DNA from: Ciona savignyi
Lineage: Eukaryota; Chordata; Ascidiacea; Phlebobranchia; Cionidae
Length of the DNA: 64,000 bases
Direction: 5' to 3'
Assembly: GCA_000149265.1 (NCBI GenBank)
Contig: CH003046.1
Location: forward strand, 1-64,000
A program made the position numbers and the translations under genes. Positions 1 to 11,126 of this stretch are shown in pieces. The notes below the pieces were generated by a model. It was not told the DNA's origin. It ran no database searches and worked only from the letters and a program-made list of their open reading frames with translations. Each line of letters starts with the position of its first letter. The stretch's first letter is position 1.

Positions 1-231
1 CAGCGCGCCGGTGTTTTCGTTTAACTGTGAAGCTTTGTAATAGCAAAGCTGTTACTTCCGCGGGTGAAGTAACAGGTTGCTATAATATTAAAGTTACGCG
101 TATCGTTAAATAAACATACAGTTTATGTCCTCTAGTTGTAATTGGCGATCATGGTTGATACGGAACGGTGATTGATACGGTTACGGAACCGTGGTTGAGA
201 TTGATACGAAGCGGAAGGTTGATACGGGTTT
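1..231. other. 3' flank of a preceding array unit
   Basis: No gene is seen. The stretch matches 57127-57366 closely, which is the region downstream of sulfotransferase gene H, and it resembles 5976-6040 downstream of gene A. The window therefore opens inside the 3' flank of another plus-strand unit lying further left. It contains several diverged copies of a GGTTGATACGG-like short motif at 150-225. Confidence 0.6.
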
Positions 232-1382
232 TCGCATTAATTAAAATAAAGGAACCATTTAAGGATAGCATGCACAGCTTGATGACGCGACAGCCATCGA
301 ACTTCACTCAAAACGACAATATCGTTTCATCAAGAATTGCTGCTAGGTCCTCCATTTTACTTTTCTTCACAGTGGATCGAGAGAAAGTAGTATATACAGT
401 TCTTATAAAGGTTTCTAAATCTCGCATAAACGGCACATCTTTCGAGGCGTTATCAATACCTAAGTCCTCTCTTGTGCCACGCAGTGTTGTTCTGTTAGGT
501 GTGGTATTTGTCGTTTTAACAAAGCTGCAACTCCGTTTCGTTTAGCTAGCATTACGGAGGCACTATCTGAAGTTAGCATAACCATTCTCTGCAAGTCTAG
601 CCCATGTATGGAATAAAATTTAGTAATTGCCTCAACAATATCGTGAGCAGTGCATCCTGTCAGCTGAATAATTCCACCAAACACAGTTAGATAGGTTGCG
701 TCGTTTTCATTCCGATATTTAATATAAAGAACAGCATTTTGTGCACTGATATATCAGTGCTCTCATCGACTATGAGCGTGTGAAAAGCTGACTTTTCAAT
801 ATTTTTCATTGTCTCATCCTGCACTACTTCATTTATTGAATCTACAAATTCAAACGCATAATTTTTGCTGCGCCAGCTCTGTGGCATGCTAACATACTTT
901 GCCATGTGGTCGTGAATTTTTTGAACCAACAGCATTGATGCATGCATTCTGATGGCGAGCAAAATATTGTCAATGAGGATTTTAATGCGTTCCGGGTCAG
1001 ATTTTCTTTTAAGCGACAATTCATTCCGTATCTCCCGATCTTGTACACTCTCACATAATAAAGTGCCGATTTCTTTACCTTTCCGACGTCTTTGTATAAT
1101 TTTAACAGCGTTCAGATGACTTTTATGTTTAACATGGCGTTTAAGGTAGTCCAATTTCCAGTCTCCCCATATTTTGCCTTCCGAAAACTCGGCTCCGATT
1201 TTGGCCTCACATCATACTTTGCATTGAAGCCCATTCACGGTCGAAAAACAAAATATTTTATCTATAGTTTCACATCTCGATCCCCAGTTCGCACGTACTC
1301 TGACAGCCACTCCAACTTAAAACAAACACATTTCTTTTTCATAGATTTTGCGGATGTGCTGCTGTTGCTGCGTTTCGCCATG
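232..1382 (-). pseudogene. hAT-superfamily transposase pseudogene (ZNF862/KIAA1586-like)
   Basis: Read on the minus strand, a start ATG at 1382 is followed by a lysine-rich N-terminus, FKLEWLSEYV, and a region of about 155 codons (1154-687) containing VDESTDISVHKML. It then continues with FGGIIQLTGC, TSDSASVMLAKRNGVAALLK and IPHLTEQHC (684-460), and after a further frame change EVRWLSRHQAVHAIL (about 310-260). These are recognisable blocks of the hAT transposases that also gave rise to vertebrate ZNF862/KIAA1586-type proteins. The reading frame changes near 745, 465 and 330 and stops interrupt it near 1290, so it is dead. The matching segment at 57366-57383 lacks about 1.55 kb here, so the element was inserted in this copy or lost from the other. 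I could not define terminal inverted repeats. Confidence 0.75.
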
Positions 1383-3300
1383 ACTTTTTTAATTTAACCA
1401 GCGTAACTATAGATTAAAAAAACATAACTAAAACCTACAGTAAGCAGTTACCGCAAACTATATTCGGTAATGTCCAACTAATCCTGGATTACTAAAACAA
1501 CATCTGACAATAAATAACAGACAACTAATTACTCAACTGTAGAAAGACTACTATAGTCAATAAGTGAATTTCAAAACATTCGCGAATGTCTTACATACGC
1601 TTCTATGACGTAATAGACGATAATCAATACGGATAATATGACACGTTAAAATGGGCAAATTTTGGCACAGTGTGCATTTTTTATTAAGTTTTTTTAACCC
1701 ATTTACAAACAAATTATTTTGTGCTCGATTTGGATTATTCTGTGCGCGAACAAATTGAAAGACGTGAGCGATTGCGCACGCCCGTAGCTTAGAGGGAACA
1801 TTGCATATCAGTAATTTACGGCTATATATATAAAATAATAAACATCACACACTTACCAAACTTTGCCTCTAAACGGGATGGAAAATACGATATCGGATAA
1901 AAATGGTATGCTGCAGTCTGTACGGTAACTGATTCGAAAAGAAAGAAAGTTCTAACATGCGGTCTAGTCTAGTACAGGCATTTGCCAAATAAACTGCCAT
2001 TGTTACGTATTTCGGTTATGACGCAATTTATAATTTACCATAGACATCAATAAAATATATACGCAAATGAATAAATAATGGGTCGAGATATCCTACAGAA
2101 GCAGTGCTTCGTGAAATAAAGGTTTTGATTATGCATATTTTAGCTGTTTTGTTGGGAAAAGGTTTCAATGTACAAAGGGGTACCAGCTCAAAAATTTTAG
2201 GTTTAATTTATGAGGGTTTTGGTTAGGTTGCAGATCCAAGCTTCAATTTAAAATAGTAAAAAAATTAAGACTTTCTGTTGCAAGATTTTGAGTGACACCG
2301 ACAGCCCTTTTAGTAGGGTGAGTTTGTATTGGAAAGATAGGGAGAATAACTGGTTAAACGTCTTCGACAGCAATTCGACAGCAAACATCTGTAAATCATA
2401 ATATGGTTCCGATTTAATGTTTTTAAAATGTCTATGTTAACTATTGTGAGGTCATTTTCGTAATAATGAATATGTTTTATAATTCGGTGAACCTCGTAGT
2501 TTCCTTTCCTTTTTGTACTGATGCCTGTAATGACACGTATGTTTGCTTACTGAATTTATCGACCTACGGGAAAACAGTTGGTAAGCTGGTTGTATTTTAA
2601 TAATTGCTATGTGTGTACATTTATGTACAAATATTGTAATAGAAAACCGCTCAACGCATAACGTCCAGTCAAAAAGAAACCACCCATCAACCATAGTGAG
2701 ATTTGCAGTGTACGAGTCAGCGCGTTTAAACTGTTCCGCATGTTAAGGACTCGGGTGTAAGAATGTCGCACCAGAAGGAGGCTTAACACGACTAATAGGT
2801 TACGGCCGTATGAGTTAGCAATAGCTTACTGCAATGTAAAACAGAATTAGTACGTGATTGATGTTAACATATATTAATAATTATTTTAAATTACCGGTTT
2901 ATTTATTTGTTCGCATTTTAAATATCTTGTGGGTAAGTGCGACACATTTAAAACGTAATATGCAGTTTAAAAAAAGAGAATCGGTATCCAAAAAAGGAAA
3001 AAAAAAGTCGTCAACGGACGGACGTCGATAACAAACAGCTTCTACCTCGATATGTATATTTGTTTAGCTGTTTTATATAATGGTAATATGACTTTATTTA
3101 CTTGTGTTTTCTTCTTTTGGTGATTTTCCGTGGTAACAAGAAGGTATTACTAAATAACGTATTTAGGCATACTTAACTTTTTTGACATTCGATTTTCTGG
3201 AGCTGATTGCCTAAATTTGAATAAGTTATGTATTCTGCAATTTGGCTTTTATGTTTACGTTCATGTGCAAAAGTAACTTTGCCATATAGACTTCAAAACC
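1383..3300. other. intergenic, segmentally duplicated upstream region of gene A
   Basis: No gene is seen. Bases 1806-2341 match 57383-57911, and 2342-3300 match 60984-61960. The second copy is split by about 3 kb of satellite and repeat DNA. The sequence is AT-rich and the short open frames here are not conserved between the copies. This identifies gene A with its upstream DNA as a paralogous unit of gene I. Confidence 0.6.
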
Positions 3301-3309
3301 CGAATTTAC

Positions 3310-3475
3310 AACTCGAGAGTGTCAACCACTTGCTTAATCACCACTGTTTGGAAAAACATCTTGTTTTCTACGTTTGCGCAAGCAGTGTCCCAGGGAAAAT
3401 TTTACACACCGAGTATGCCGTTTGTTTCTGCAGACAAACAAGAATTGGTTTGTGGGTAACCAAACTTCTTTACGA
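3310..3475 (+). repeat. flanking repeat, upstream variant
   Basis: A diverged member of the 150-200 bp repeat that begins GAGTGTCAACCAC and includes a TATTTTATACACCGAGTATG-like core and a GTTTCTGC block. Variants occur 5' of nearly every sulfotransferase copy: 9818-9965, 19095-19240, 24538-24690, 43021-43170, 50628-50760 and 54480-54630 on the minus strand, and 54940-55030 and 61960-62110 on the plus strand. They also occur at 22160-22320 and 47500-47660. Confidence 0.6.
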
Positions 3476-3621
3476 TGTTCATTCTCCGCACTCGTAAACC
3501 ACTTTTAATGGCCTCGTTTATCTCGCGAAATGAAAGGATTCAAAAGTCAATATCAAAGTCAAAGCCATTAATCATTAATGTATAGCATTGCTAACTTTGT
3601 CGAATAAAACAGATGATTGTG

Positions 3622-3628
3622 TATAAAA
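3622..3628 (+). promoter_or_regulatory. TATA-like box of gene A
   Basis: TATAAAA lies 66-72 bases before the ATG. It is followed by a CTAGCTCGCCTACA block that is conserved upstream of all copies in this array; gene H has ATATAAAC at 55151-55158 in the same place. The spacing and conservation suggest a core promoter with initiation near 3650. Confidence 0.5.
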
Positions 3629-3693
3629 ACCTAGCTCGCCTACAGGTCTATTCTTGACTTAATCCAGCATCTATAGCAAAAAAAGAAAAAAAA

Positions 3694-4747
3694 ATGAAGG
3701 TCATTTATGCCGGTTATGCCAAAACTGGAACTAAGACCATGGCAGCAGTGTTCCAAGAGTTTGGGTACAATACATACGACTGGCTGGAAAATTCTTGGTA
3801 CCTGGGAAAGGAATGGCGCAAACTAATAAAATATGGAGGAACAGCTGAGGACTTTAGGAGGATGTACAAAGGCGTTGATGCAGTCGTCGACAGTCCATGT
3901 TATCTGTTTTGGGAGGAAATCTTAAAGGCTTACCCAGACGCCAAAGTAAGATCAGCATTTAGGACATCTACTCAAATAGGACACGATTTATAATTGCACT
4001 GTGTACAGATTGTGATTTCTATTCGAGATGAGGATTCTTGGTACCGAAGCCTTCTAACTCAATTGACTTCTATGCATTCTGATCCTTTGTATATAATGAT
4101 GCAAGTTTTGTCGTATTCTGGATGGCAATATTTTCGCTTCGCAGAGTCTACCAGTATGTAGAATGTTTTTCCTATTCGATATTCAGTTTAAGTCGATACC
4201 GGACTAATTAATGTTGCCATAGCATAGGATTCTGTTGTAACGAAAACTACTTTTTAATACAAAAAATATTTTTATAGAGCAAGTAGTTATATGTTCACGC
4301 CGACGGTGGCCTTGGTCCAAATTTAATAGAAACGAGCTTGTGATGAAACGGTTATATAGAACCCACAACGCAAACATCCTTCTTGTAAGTCTGCAAACAT
4401 ACATTAAGTTCGCAGTTATAACACTACAACATTTACTGCAGAATGCACCAAAAGACAAGCTGCTTGTGTACAACTTTAAAGACGGATGGGCTCCACTGTG
4501 CGAATTTCTTTGCGAGGAGATTCCTGATAAACCGTTTCCTCACGCAAATGCGCGTGCTTCCATTATAAGGGATTACATGGAAAGCCATCCTATCATGATT
4601 AGAATGATGAGAGAAATGAAGTTTTCCCTTGGATTGTTGGCTTTGCTTGGCGCCTACGGCGGGTACACAATTTACAAAAACCCAAGTTTGTTTAAACTCG
4701 GTAGAGGTTTATTTTATTGTTGTTGTGGCTTACTTGTAATAATTTAA
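3694..4747 (+). CDS. Sulfotransferase, gene A (4 exons, altered C-terminus)
   Basis: Exons 3694-3945, 4009-4153, 4278-4384 and 4442-4747 are joined by GT-AG introns of 63, 124 and 57 bp, with phases 0, 1 and 0, giving about 269 residues. The fold is that of Sulfotransfer_4 P-loop enzymes, which move sulfate from PAPS to an acceptor. The 5'-phosphosulfate loop is AGYAKTGTKTM (residues 6-16). DSPCYLFWEE lies at 66-75. The 3'-phosphate loop is SIRDEDSWYRS (88-98). The WAPLCEFL...PFPHAN block near 184-204 is typical of the family. A hydrophobic helix (about 229-246) should anchor it in a membrane, probably Golgi. Unlike the other copies, small deletions after YKNPS replace the usual FLKGW...WLKTW tail with a longer Cys- and Leu-rich end (YCCCGLLVII). 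Family Gly 192 is Cys. The substrate is unknown. Confidence 0.8.
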
Positions 4748-5638
4748 GGTAAGCAGACGTCAGCGACATTTTGTAAAGTACGGATCATTCTTGGCAATTG
4801 TCCTTGTGTCCACAAAGTGCATTCTAATTGATATTACAAATATCTGATGTGTAAGTAAGTATGAGCACAGACGCAGTTAAGATGCATTGTAGTGACATTC
4901 GCAGCTTGTGTCATATTTGTTGCACATTATATTAAGTTTTGGTAAATTTATTAAGTAAGCCATTATTGCATGCTGCACAGTTATGTGCCCCTGTTCCACA
5001 AAAACCTTTGTGCCTCATTTCCTGTGTTTGTTAACGGGCTATAATCCCCGAGTCATAAATATGTCAAGCATACGTTTTGTGTATAAACTCATTTTATTAT
5101 ATTAGTATCAAAAACGCGTTTTGGAATAAGGACCAAAATAAATCGCCTGCTTGGAGCGTGTCCCGGGCATGTCCAGTCAATCAGTTTAACTGTATTAGTT
5201 TATACGATACAATAAAGAAACCTTCCGAGACGGAGTCCATTCGGAGTCTAATTAGTTGGAGACTCAGGTCAGATTGAGTGCTATATAGGTATAAGCACAC
5301 CAACCGACCATAAAATCACCTGATTCTCCGCAGCATCTTGTTACCTTAAAATAATATATTTAACTCAGAATTAGGAATTAATGAACCATTAATAAAGAAC
5401 AAACTTATACTGGATTTCTTTTTGATACTGCAGAGACCACGTGTTTAAACTACATCTATTTGTAAAATAAAATTTGTATGCTATATGTTTATGCAAGCAG
5501 CGTCGCTAACCACATTTGATGTATTTTGTGTAGTATTTAGTTTGTTTCTGCAAGCAGAAACGAATAGGTCAATGAGGTAACAAACCGATCATGTTATCCA
5601 TGTTCATTTCACTGCACTTCAGGTCCAAGTTATCTTAC
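4748..5638. other. 3' flank of gene A
   Basis: No further gene is seen. The start (GGTAAGCAGACGTCAGCG) matches the 3' flank of gene I at 63347 and, inverted, the flanks of the minus-strand copies, so the duplicated unit extends beyond the stop codon. A diverged copy of the flanking repeat lies at about 5440-5600. Confidence 0.6.
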
Positions 5639-5905
5639 AATCCAGAAAGTTTCAGGTTCCGAAATGGTCACTAGCTAGCTGGCTGTGTCCTTGGGCAAGG
5701 CACATAACGGACATTGCCTGAAGCCAGTGGATTAATGGGTTATAGCCAATAAAGGAACGTGTGAATCATACACAACATACTGCAATCGCTCCGGTAACCC
5801 GACGGTGGGCGCGAGATGATCTGACGATTGCCCGTGTGTTAATCCCCTTGGTTTTCCCATTTACGGGGATAAACATGAATATCCTATCTTATCCTATTTA
5901 CAGAT
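5639..5905 (+). mobile_element. tRNA-derived SINE, 5'-truncated
   Basis: Shares the body of the full-length SINE at 38377-38669: the TTGGGCAAGGCAC block, ACGGACATTGCCTGAA, GGTAACCCGACGGTGGGCGC, ACGATTGCCCGTGTGTTAA, then a tail of ATCCT-type repeats. The tRNA-like head with the A box is missing or badly degraded. Confidence 0.75.
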
Positions 5906-6411
5906 GTTACAGTGTTCATGAAATCGCTGTTCGTGGTTTGCATTAGATTAACACTAGGCTACTTCAGTATGTGCTGGGCAGCGTGCCGGTGTTCTTGTTT
6001 AGCTGTGAAGTTTTTTAATAGTGAAGCATTGCTTTGTGAAATCAAAAAAATTGCAGGGTTTGGTATTGTTGCTGACACCCGATTCGTTACGGATTAGCCC
6101 ATAGTATGGGACATGGTTTGGTATGATTAGCGTATGGTATGCAGCCATGGTCGTATTTTCATACCACATGGTATGGTGATTAAGCATATTATGGTTGATC
6201 GCGCTATTTTGTAAAATCATCGCAAGGGTTACGCAAGACCTATTTTCAGATTAAACAGTGTGTGTCAGCGTAAGTTTTGGTGTACCCTAAAAAGCTTCGG
6301 AGGATTAGTTAGAAATCCATCTTAGCATGTTCAATTAGGCAGTTACCGTTATTTTGGTGCGTTAAATATAAACTTATCAAAAGTACCGGTACTAGTAAAA
6401 ATAAGCGACCG
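5906..6411. other. unit 3' flank and spacer
   Basis: No gene is seen. The portion 5960-6050 is the same conserved 3'-flank block found at 1-60, 57120-57180 and, inverted, near 7390, 16990, 40610 and 48110. A run of ATGG/CATGGTATG-like short words lies at 6100-6190. Confidence 0.5.
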
Positions 6412-6925
6412 TTAATACTGGATGTGTTTCTGTCTAATACTGGGTGAGGTTGTGCGGCAATACTGGGTGAGGTTGTGTGCCAATACTTGGTGAAGTTGTA
6501 CGGCAATACTGGGTGAGGTTGCACGACAATACTGGGTGGAGTTGTGCGGCAATACTGGGTGATGTTGTGCGGAAATCGTGGGGAAGGTTGTATGGCAATA
6601 CTGGGTGATGTTGCATGGCATTATTGGGTGATGTTGCATGACAATACCGGGTGAGGTTGTACGGCAATACTGGGTGACGTTATACTGCAATACCGGATGA
6701 GGTTGTACGGCAATACCAAGGGAGGTTGTACGGCAATACTGGATGATGTTGCCTGGCAATACTAGTTGAGGTTGTGCGGCAATACTAGGTGAGGATGTGT
6801 TCAATACTGGGTGAAGTTGTACGGCAATACTGGGGGATGTTATGTGGCAATACTAGGTAAGGTTGTACCGCAATAAATGATGATGTTGCATGGCAATACT
6901 GGTTGTTGATGTTGCCTGGAAAATA
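6412..6925. repeat. 23-bp minisatellite
   Basis: About 22 head-to-tail copies of a roughly 23-base unit, CAATACTGGGTGAGGTTGTGCGG with scattered changes (AATACCGG, GGTGATGTTGCATGG). The open frames on the minus strand that read as repeated QYCRTTSPSIAAQPHPVL are by-products of the repeat. No start or splice context supports a protein. Confidence 0.9.
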
Positions 6926-8540
6926 TTGGGTTTAGTAGACAAGTTTCTGTTTTTACATATGTGGGTCATGGTACGTAACAATTATTGATATGGCATGCCC
7001 GTCACAATTATACATGCCAGTCAAACCTTTAACGAAAAAAAAACGGACAAAACCAATATGTGTCCTATTTTACCAAATGAAACCCATAATAAACCGGGTA
7101 TTGAAAATAATTATCAATCAATGTTGACATCAATCACGCATGAATTCTGTTTTAAATTCCAGTAAGGTATATCCAACTCATACGACTATAACCTATTGGT
7201 CGGATTTCTGTCGTTCAACCAATTATTTTCCCTATCTCTCCAATGCAAACTGAAATTACACAAAGGGCTCTCAATCAAAATCCTGCCATAGAATGTCTTA
7301 GATTTTATTTATTATTTAAAATTCAAGCTAGGAAATTTTTAGCTGAAGATAAACAATTAACACCTTTATTTTAAAAAGAACTTCTCTACTATTACAAAAC
7401 TTTACAGCTAAACTAGAACACCGGCTCTGCCTAGGTACAAACATTCGGGAATCACTACCATTGGAACTCGCCCAAACAAATTAAACACCGTGATAGGAGA
7501 GGGCCACATGTTATTTCTAGCCGCACATGCATCGAAATTTCTTCTTTTTAAAAACTGTTTAAATCTACAATAAGCTTGACGCAACTGCATTGGTAGTCAT
7601 ATCATCTAAAGTAATGTTATTCTAATACAAACCACCCACAGCGGTATTAAGCATACAGACTTGCACTTTTTAGTTTTACTTCACCAAATGGATAATAAAT
7701 TCTACCCAAAATGATTTTATACAGGTAAACGCCATACAAATGAGAATTACACCCAGTAATGCAGTCGATTGACCTGTGTTCCGCTGCACCATGCAGCTCC
7801 ATTTTGTTGATGGTCATCGCCATTACTTGATCACGTGGACAAACGCAGAGCTGAATGACGTCTTAGATCTCCGATTGTTGAAGAACAAAAGGACAGATCT
7901 ATAGCGCTTGACAAGATGCTTTGTGTTTAAAAAAAAATGAGCTTCTGACACGAATATTTTTTGTTAACTGTTCTTGGAAAGGAAGATTAGTTTGGTAATT
8001 GGACCCATGCGTTTATGGTTGCAGAAACAAAACTATGGCAGTACGGTTGAAACTTTCTAGAATGTTAGATAACTTGGACCTAGCGTGCACATGTCTGACA
8101 ACTACATATATTGTGTAATAACCACTGATAACAAGATCGGTTTGTTACCTCAGGGACCCATGCGTTTCCGCTTGCAGAAACGAACTACAAACTATATAAA
8201 GTACACCAAATGTGGTTAGGGACCCTGCTTGCATAAACACATAGACTAAATTGTATTTTAAAAATATAGATGATAAAAAACAAGAAATCCAGTATAAGTT
8301 CGTTCTTAAATAAACGTTTATTAATTCTGAGTTCCCTGATAAACATAGAATTTTAAGGTAACTAGATTCATTTTTACTGCGTCTGTGATCATACTTACAT
8401 ACACATGAGATCTTTGTAATATCAATTAGAATGCAATTTGTGGACACGAGTACAATTGCCAAGAATAGTCATGAAATAGCGCTGACGTCTGCTTACCTTA
8501 ACTTATTCATGGTAAACCACAAACACATTAATGTAAATAT
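6926..8540. other. 3' flank of gene B
   Basis: No gene is seen. This is the downstream part of the minus-strand unit, with near-identical copies at 16740-18350 (C), 22600-23270 (D), 40340-41760 (E) and 47880-49360 (F). A copy of the flanking repeat is at 8138-8255 (GACCCATGCGTTTC ... GTGGTTAGGGACCC). Its direct counterpart lies on the other side of gene B at 9818-9965, so the gene body sits between two same-orientation repeats. Confidence 0.6.
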
Positions 8541-9595
8541 CTACCAAGTTTTTAACCACGATATTGCCGAGTTCATGCAACCTTTTAAGAAACTTCGGTT
8601 TTTGTAAATTGTATACCCGCCGTAGGCGCCAAGCAAAGTCAAAACTCCAAGGGAAAACATCGTCTCTCTCATCATTCTAATCATGATAGGATGGCTTTCC
8701 ATGTGATCCCTTATAATGGATGCACCCACATTTGCGTGAGGAAACGGTTTATTAGGAATCTTTTCGCCAAGAAATTTGCACAGTGGAGCCCATCCGTCTT
8801 TAAAGTTGTACACAAGCAGCTTGTCCTTTGGTGCATTCTATAGTAAATTTTGAATAGAGTTATAAGCGCAAACGTAATGTATGTTTGCATACTTACAAGA
8901 AGGATGTTTGCGTTGTGGGTTTTATATAAACGTTTCATTACCAGCTCGTTTCTGTCAAATTTGGACCAAGGCCAACGTCGGCGGGAAGATAGAACAACTT
9001 GCACTATAAAAAGTTTTTGTATAAAAAAGTAGTTTTCGTTAGTAGTTTTCGACCCTTAGGCCTATGCTATGTCAACTTTAAATAATCACGTGTCGGCTTA
9101 AACTGAATACCACATCTAAGTGCAGGCTACATACTGGTAGACTCTGTAAAACGAAAATATTGCCATCCAGAATACGACAAAACTTGCATCAGTATATACA
9201 AAAGGTCAGAATCAATCGACGTCATTTGAGTTAGGAGGCTTCGGTACCAAGAATCCTCGTCTCGAATAGAAACCACAATCTGTACACAGTGCAATTATAA
9301 ATCGTGTCCTATTTGAAGACGTGTCGTAAATGCTGATCTTACTTTGGCATCTGGGTAAGCCTTTAAGATTTCCTCGCCAAAACAGATAACATGGACTATC
9401 GAGGACTGCATCAACGCCTTTATACATTCTCTTAAAGTCCTCAGCTGTTCCTCCATATTTTATTAGCTTGCGCCATTCCTTTCCCAGGTACCAAGAGTTT
9501 TTCAGCCAGTCGTATGTATTGTACCCAAACTCTTGGAACACTGCTGTCATAGTTTTAGTACCAGTTTTGGCATAACCGGCATAAATGACCTTCAT
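8541..9595 (-). pseudogene. Sulfotransferase, gene B (1-nt insertion in exon 1)
   Basis: Exons on the minus strand are 9343-9595, 9135-9279, 8897-9003 and 8541-8837, each with the splice sites and phases of gene A. Exon 1 is 253 rather than 252 nt. One extra base near 9377 changes LFWEEILKAYPDAK into LFWRGNLKGLPRC, after which the frame runs on into intron 1. Exons 2 to 4 are otherwise open, and exon 4 encodes the normal 98-residue end with the membrane helix. It belongs to the subtype with TMTAVF in exon 1 and VGASIIRDHM in exon 4 (B, D, F). A single-base lesion could be a polymorphism or an assembly error, so recent loss and an erroneous base are both possible. Confidence 0.8.
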
Positions 9596-10550
9596 TCTTT
9601 CCTTTTGTTGCTATAGATGCTGAATTAAGTCAATGAGAGACGTATAGGCTAGCTACGTTTTATTCGCAGTAATCAGTTTTTATTTGCCAAGGTTAGCAAA
9701 TGCTACATTAATGATTAACCCTAAAGATATTGACTTTTAAAGCGTATCATTTTGCGGGTTGTCGGAGGCCATTTAAAGTCGTTAAGAAGTGCGGAAAATG
9801 AACATCGAAGAAGTTTGGTTACCCACAAACCTATCCGTTTTGCCAGCAGATACAAACGACATACTCGGTGTATAAAATATACTGTGGAACTCTGTTTGCG
9901 CAAACGTATAAACCTAGTTGTTATTTTGCAAACCGTGGTGATTAAGCAAGTGGTAGACACAATCGAGTTTAAATTCGGGACTTATAGTCAATATGGCGAA
10001 GATACTTTCGCACATGAACGTGAGCATAAAACATAAGTAACGAATTCAAATTTGTGCATTAAGCTCTAGAAAATCAAATACTAAAACAGTTAAGTATGAT
10101 TAACAAACGCTAATCAGTAATACTTTTATGTTACCACGAAAAACCACCTAAAGTAAAAATACACAGGTAAATAAAGTACATATTACAATTATATACACAT
10201 CCAAGGTAGAAGTTGTTACGTATCGATGTCAGACCGTTGACCGCAAATATTTTTTTCTGTTTCTGGAGACCGAATCTCTCTTTTTGAACTGCATAGCGCT
10301 TTTTCAAATGCGTCATACAGCATTCGTGCACTAATTTTGTTTTACATGGCCGTAACCTTTTGCCAACTCATACAGCCGTAACCTACTGGTGCTGTCGACG
10401 GCGATCAACCAAGTTTTCTACTGATCTCTCCAATGCAAACTAACATTAAAATAAAGGCTGTTACTGCAAATTCTGCTTAGACTTTTTTACTATAAATAAT
10501 TAAAGCCTGGACATTCAACCTAAACTTAAATCCCTTCTAACTGTAAACAT
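9596..10550. other. 5' flank of gene B
   Basis: Contains the conserved promoter block inverted (TAGGCTAGCTACGTTTTAT near 9647-9665), the upstream variant of the flanking repeat (9818-9965), and AT-rich sequence that is nearly identical to 24328-25275 upstream of gene D. No gene is supported. Confidence 0.6.
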
Positions 10551-10606
10551 CTACCAAGTTTTTAACCACGATGTTGCCGAGTTCATCCCTTTTTGTTGCT
10601 ATAGAC
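10551..10606 (-). pseudogene. Deletion scar of a further sulfotransferase copy
   Basis: The last 12 or so codons of exon 4, with stop at 10551-10553, are joined directly at about 10588 to the sequence that normally lies just upstream of the exon-1 ATG (TTTTGTTGCTATAGA). The usual distal 5' flank (TGCTCGATTAAGTCAAGAATA) resumes at 11135. The whole gene body between was deleted. The same junction exists at 25293-25343, so the loss predates the block duplication. Confidence 0.75.
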
Positions 10607-11126
10607 CAGGCATGGGCAACCCCTGGCACGCGTGCCGAACTTGGCACGCGAACTCGTATTTCTGGCACGCTAGTACAATTTATCGTTGAACACACTTTTT
10701 CACCTGCCTAAGGTTTGCTCCATCAGTAATAGTACAGCGCTTGCTTATTTTGCAGTATAGATGAAAATTAAAAGTCATTACTGTAAAAGTTATTTCGTTT
10801 TTTTGTCCCCTACCGAATGTTAGGACCATCAGCTAAGAAACTTTAAACTGATGTACGTGATGTATTTAAAGCTATTTAAACTGATATTTTCTTAGAAATA
10901 AAACTTGAAACTTTTAAGAAAGTTTATTTTGAATGTTTAGTTTTTGATATATTGTGTTTTCACTGTTTTGGTAAATTTAAGTCATTTTTTTCACAACAGG
11001 CACCTTTAAGATTGAAAAAGAAATATGTTCTCACGAATTGCTAGTTGGCACTTGGCACGCGGAAGGATTTTGCCATTTATTTTAGCCGATTTTGGCACCC
11101 AGACCGAGAAAGGTTGCCCATTCCTG
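10607..11126. mobile_element. Non-autonomous hAT element (520 bp)
   Basis: Terminal inverted repeats start CAGGCATGGGCAACC and, read inward from the right, CAGGAATGGGCAACC. It is flanked by 8-bp target copies CTATAGAC and CTATAAAT. The uninterrupted sequence in other units is CTATAGAT, so each copy carries one change. Inside are repeated GGCACGC words near both ends. There is no transposase frame. Confidence 0.85.

Noticed and set aside
6412-6804. Open frame of 130 codons with repeated QYCRTTSPSIAAQPHPVL
   Set aside because: It is a minisatellite translated in frame. There is no promoter or splice support and adjacent frames are open too.
6412-6925. CRISPR-like array
   Set aside because: Repeats are contiguous and without unique spacers, and the genome is eukaryotic.
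9752-10036. Plus-strand 94-codon frame upstream of gene B
   Set aside because: It runs through the upstream repeat, and similar frames in other copies are broken at different places.
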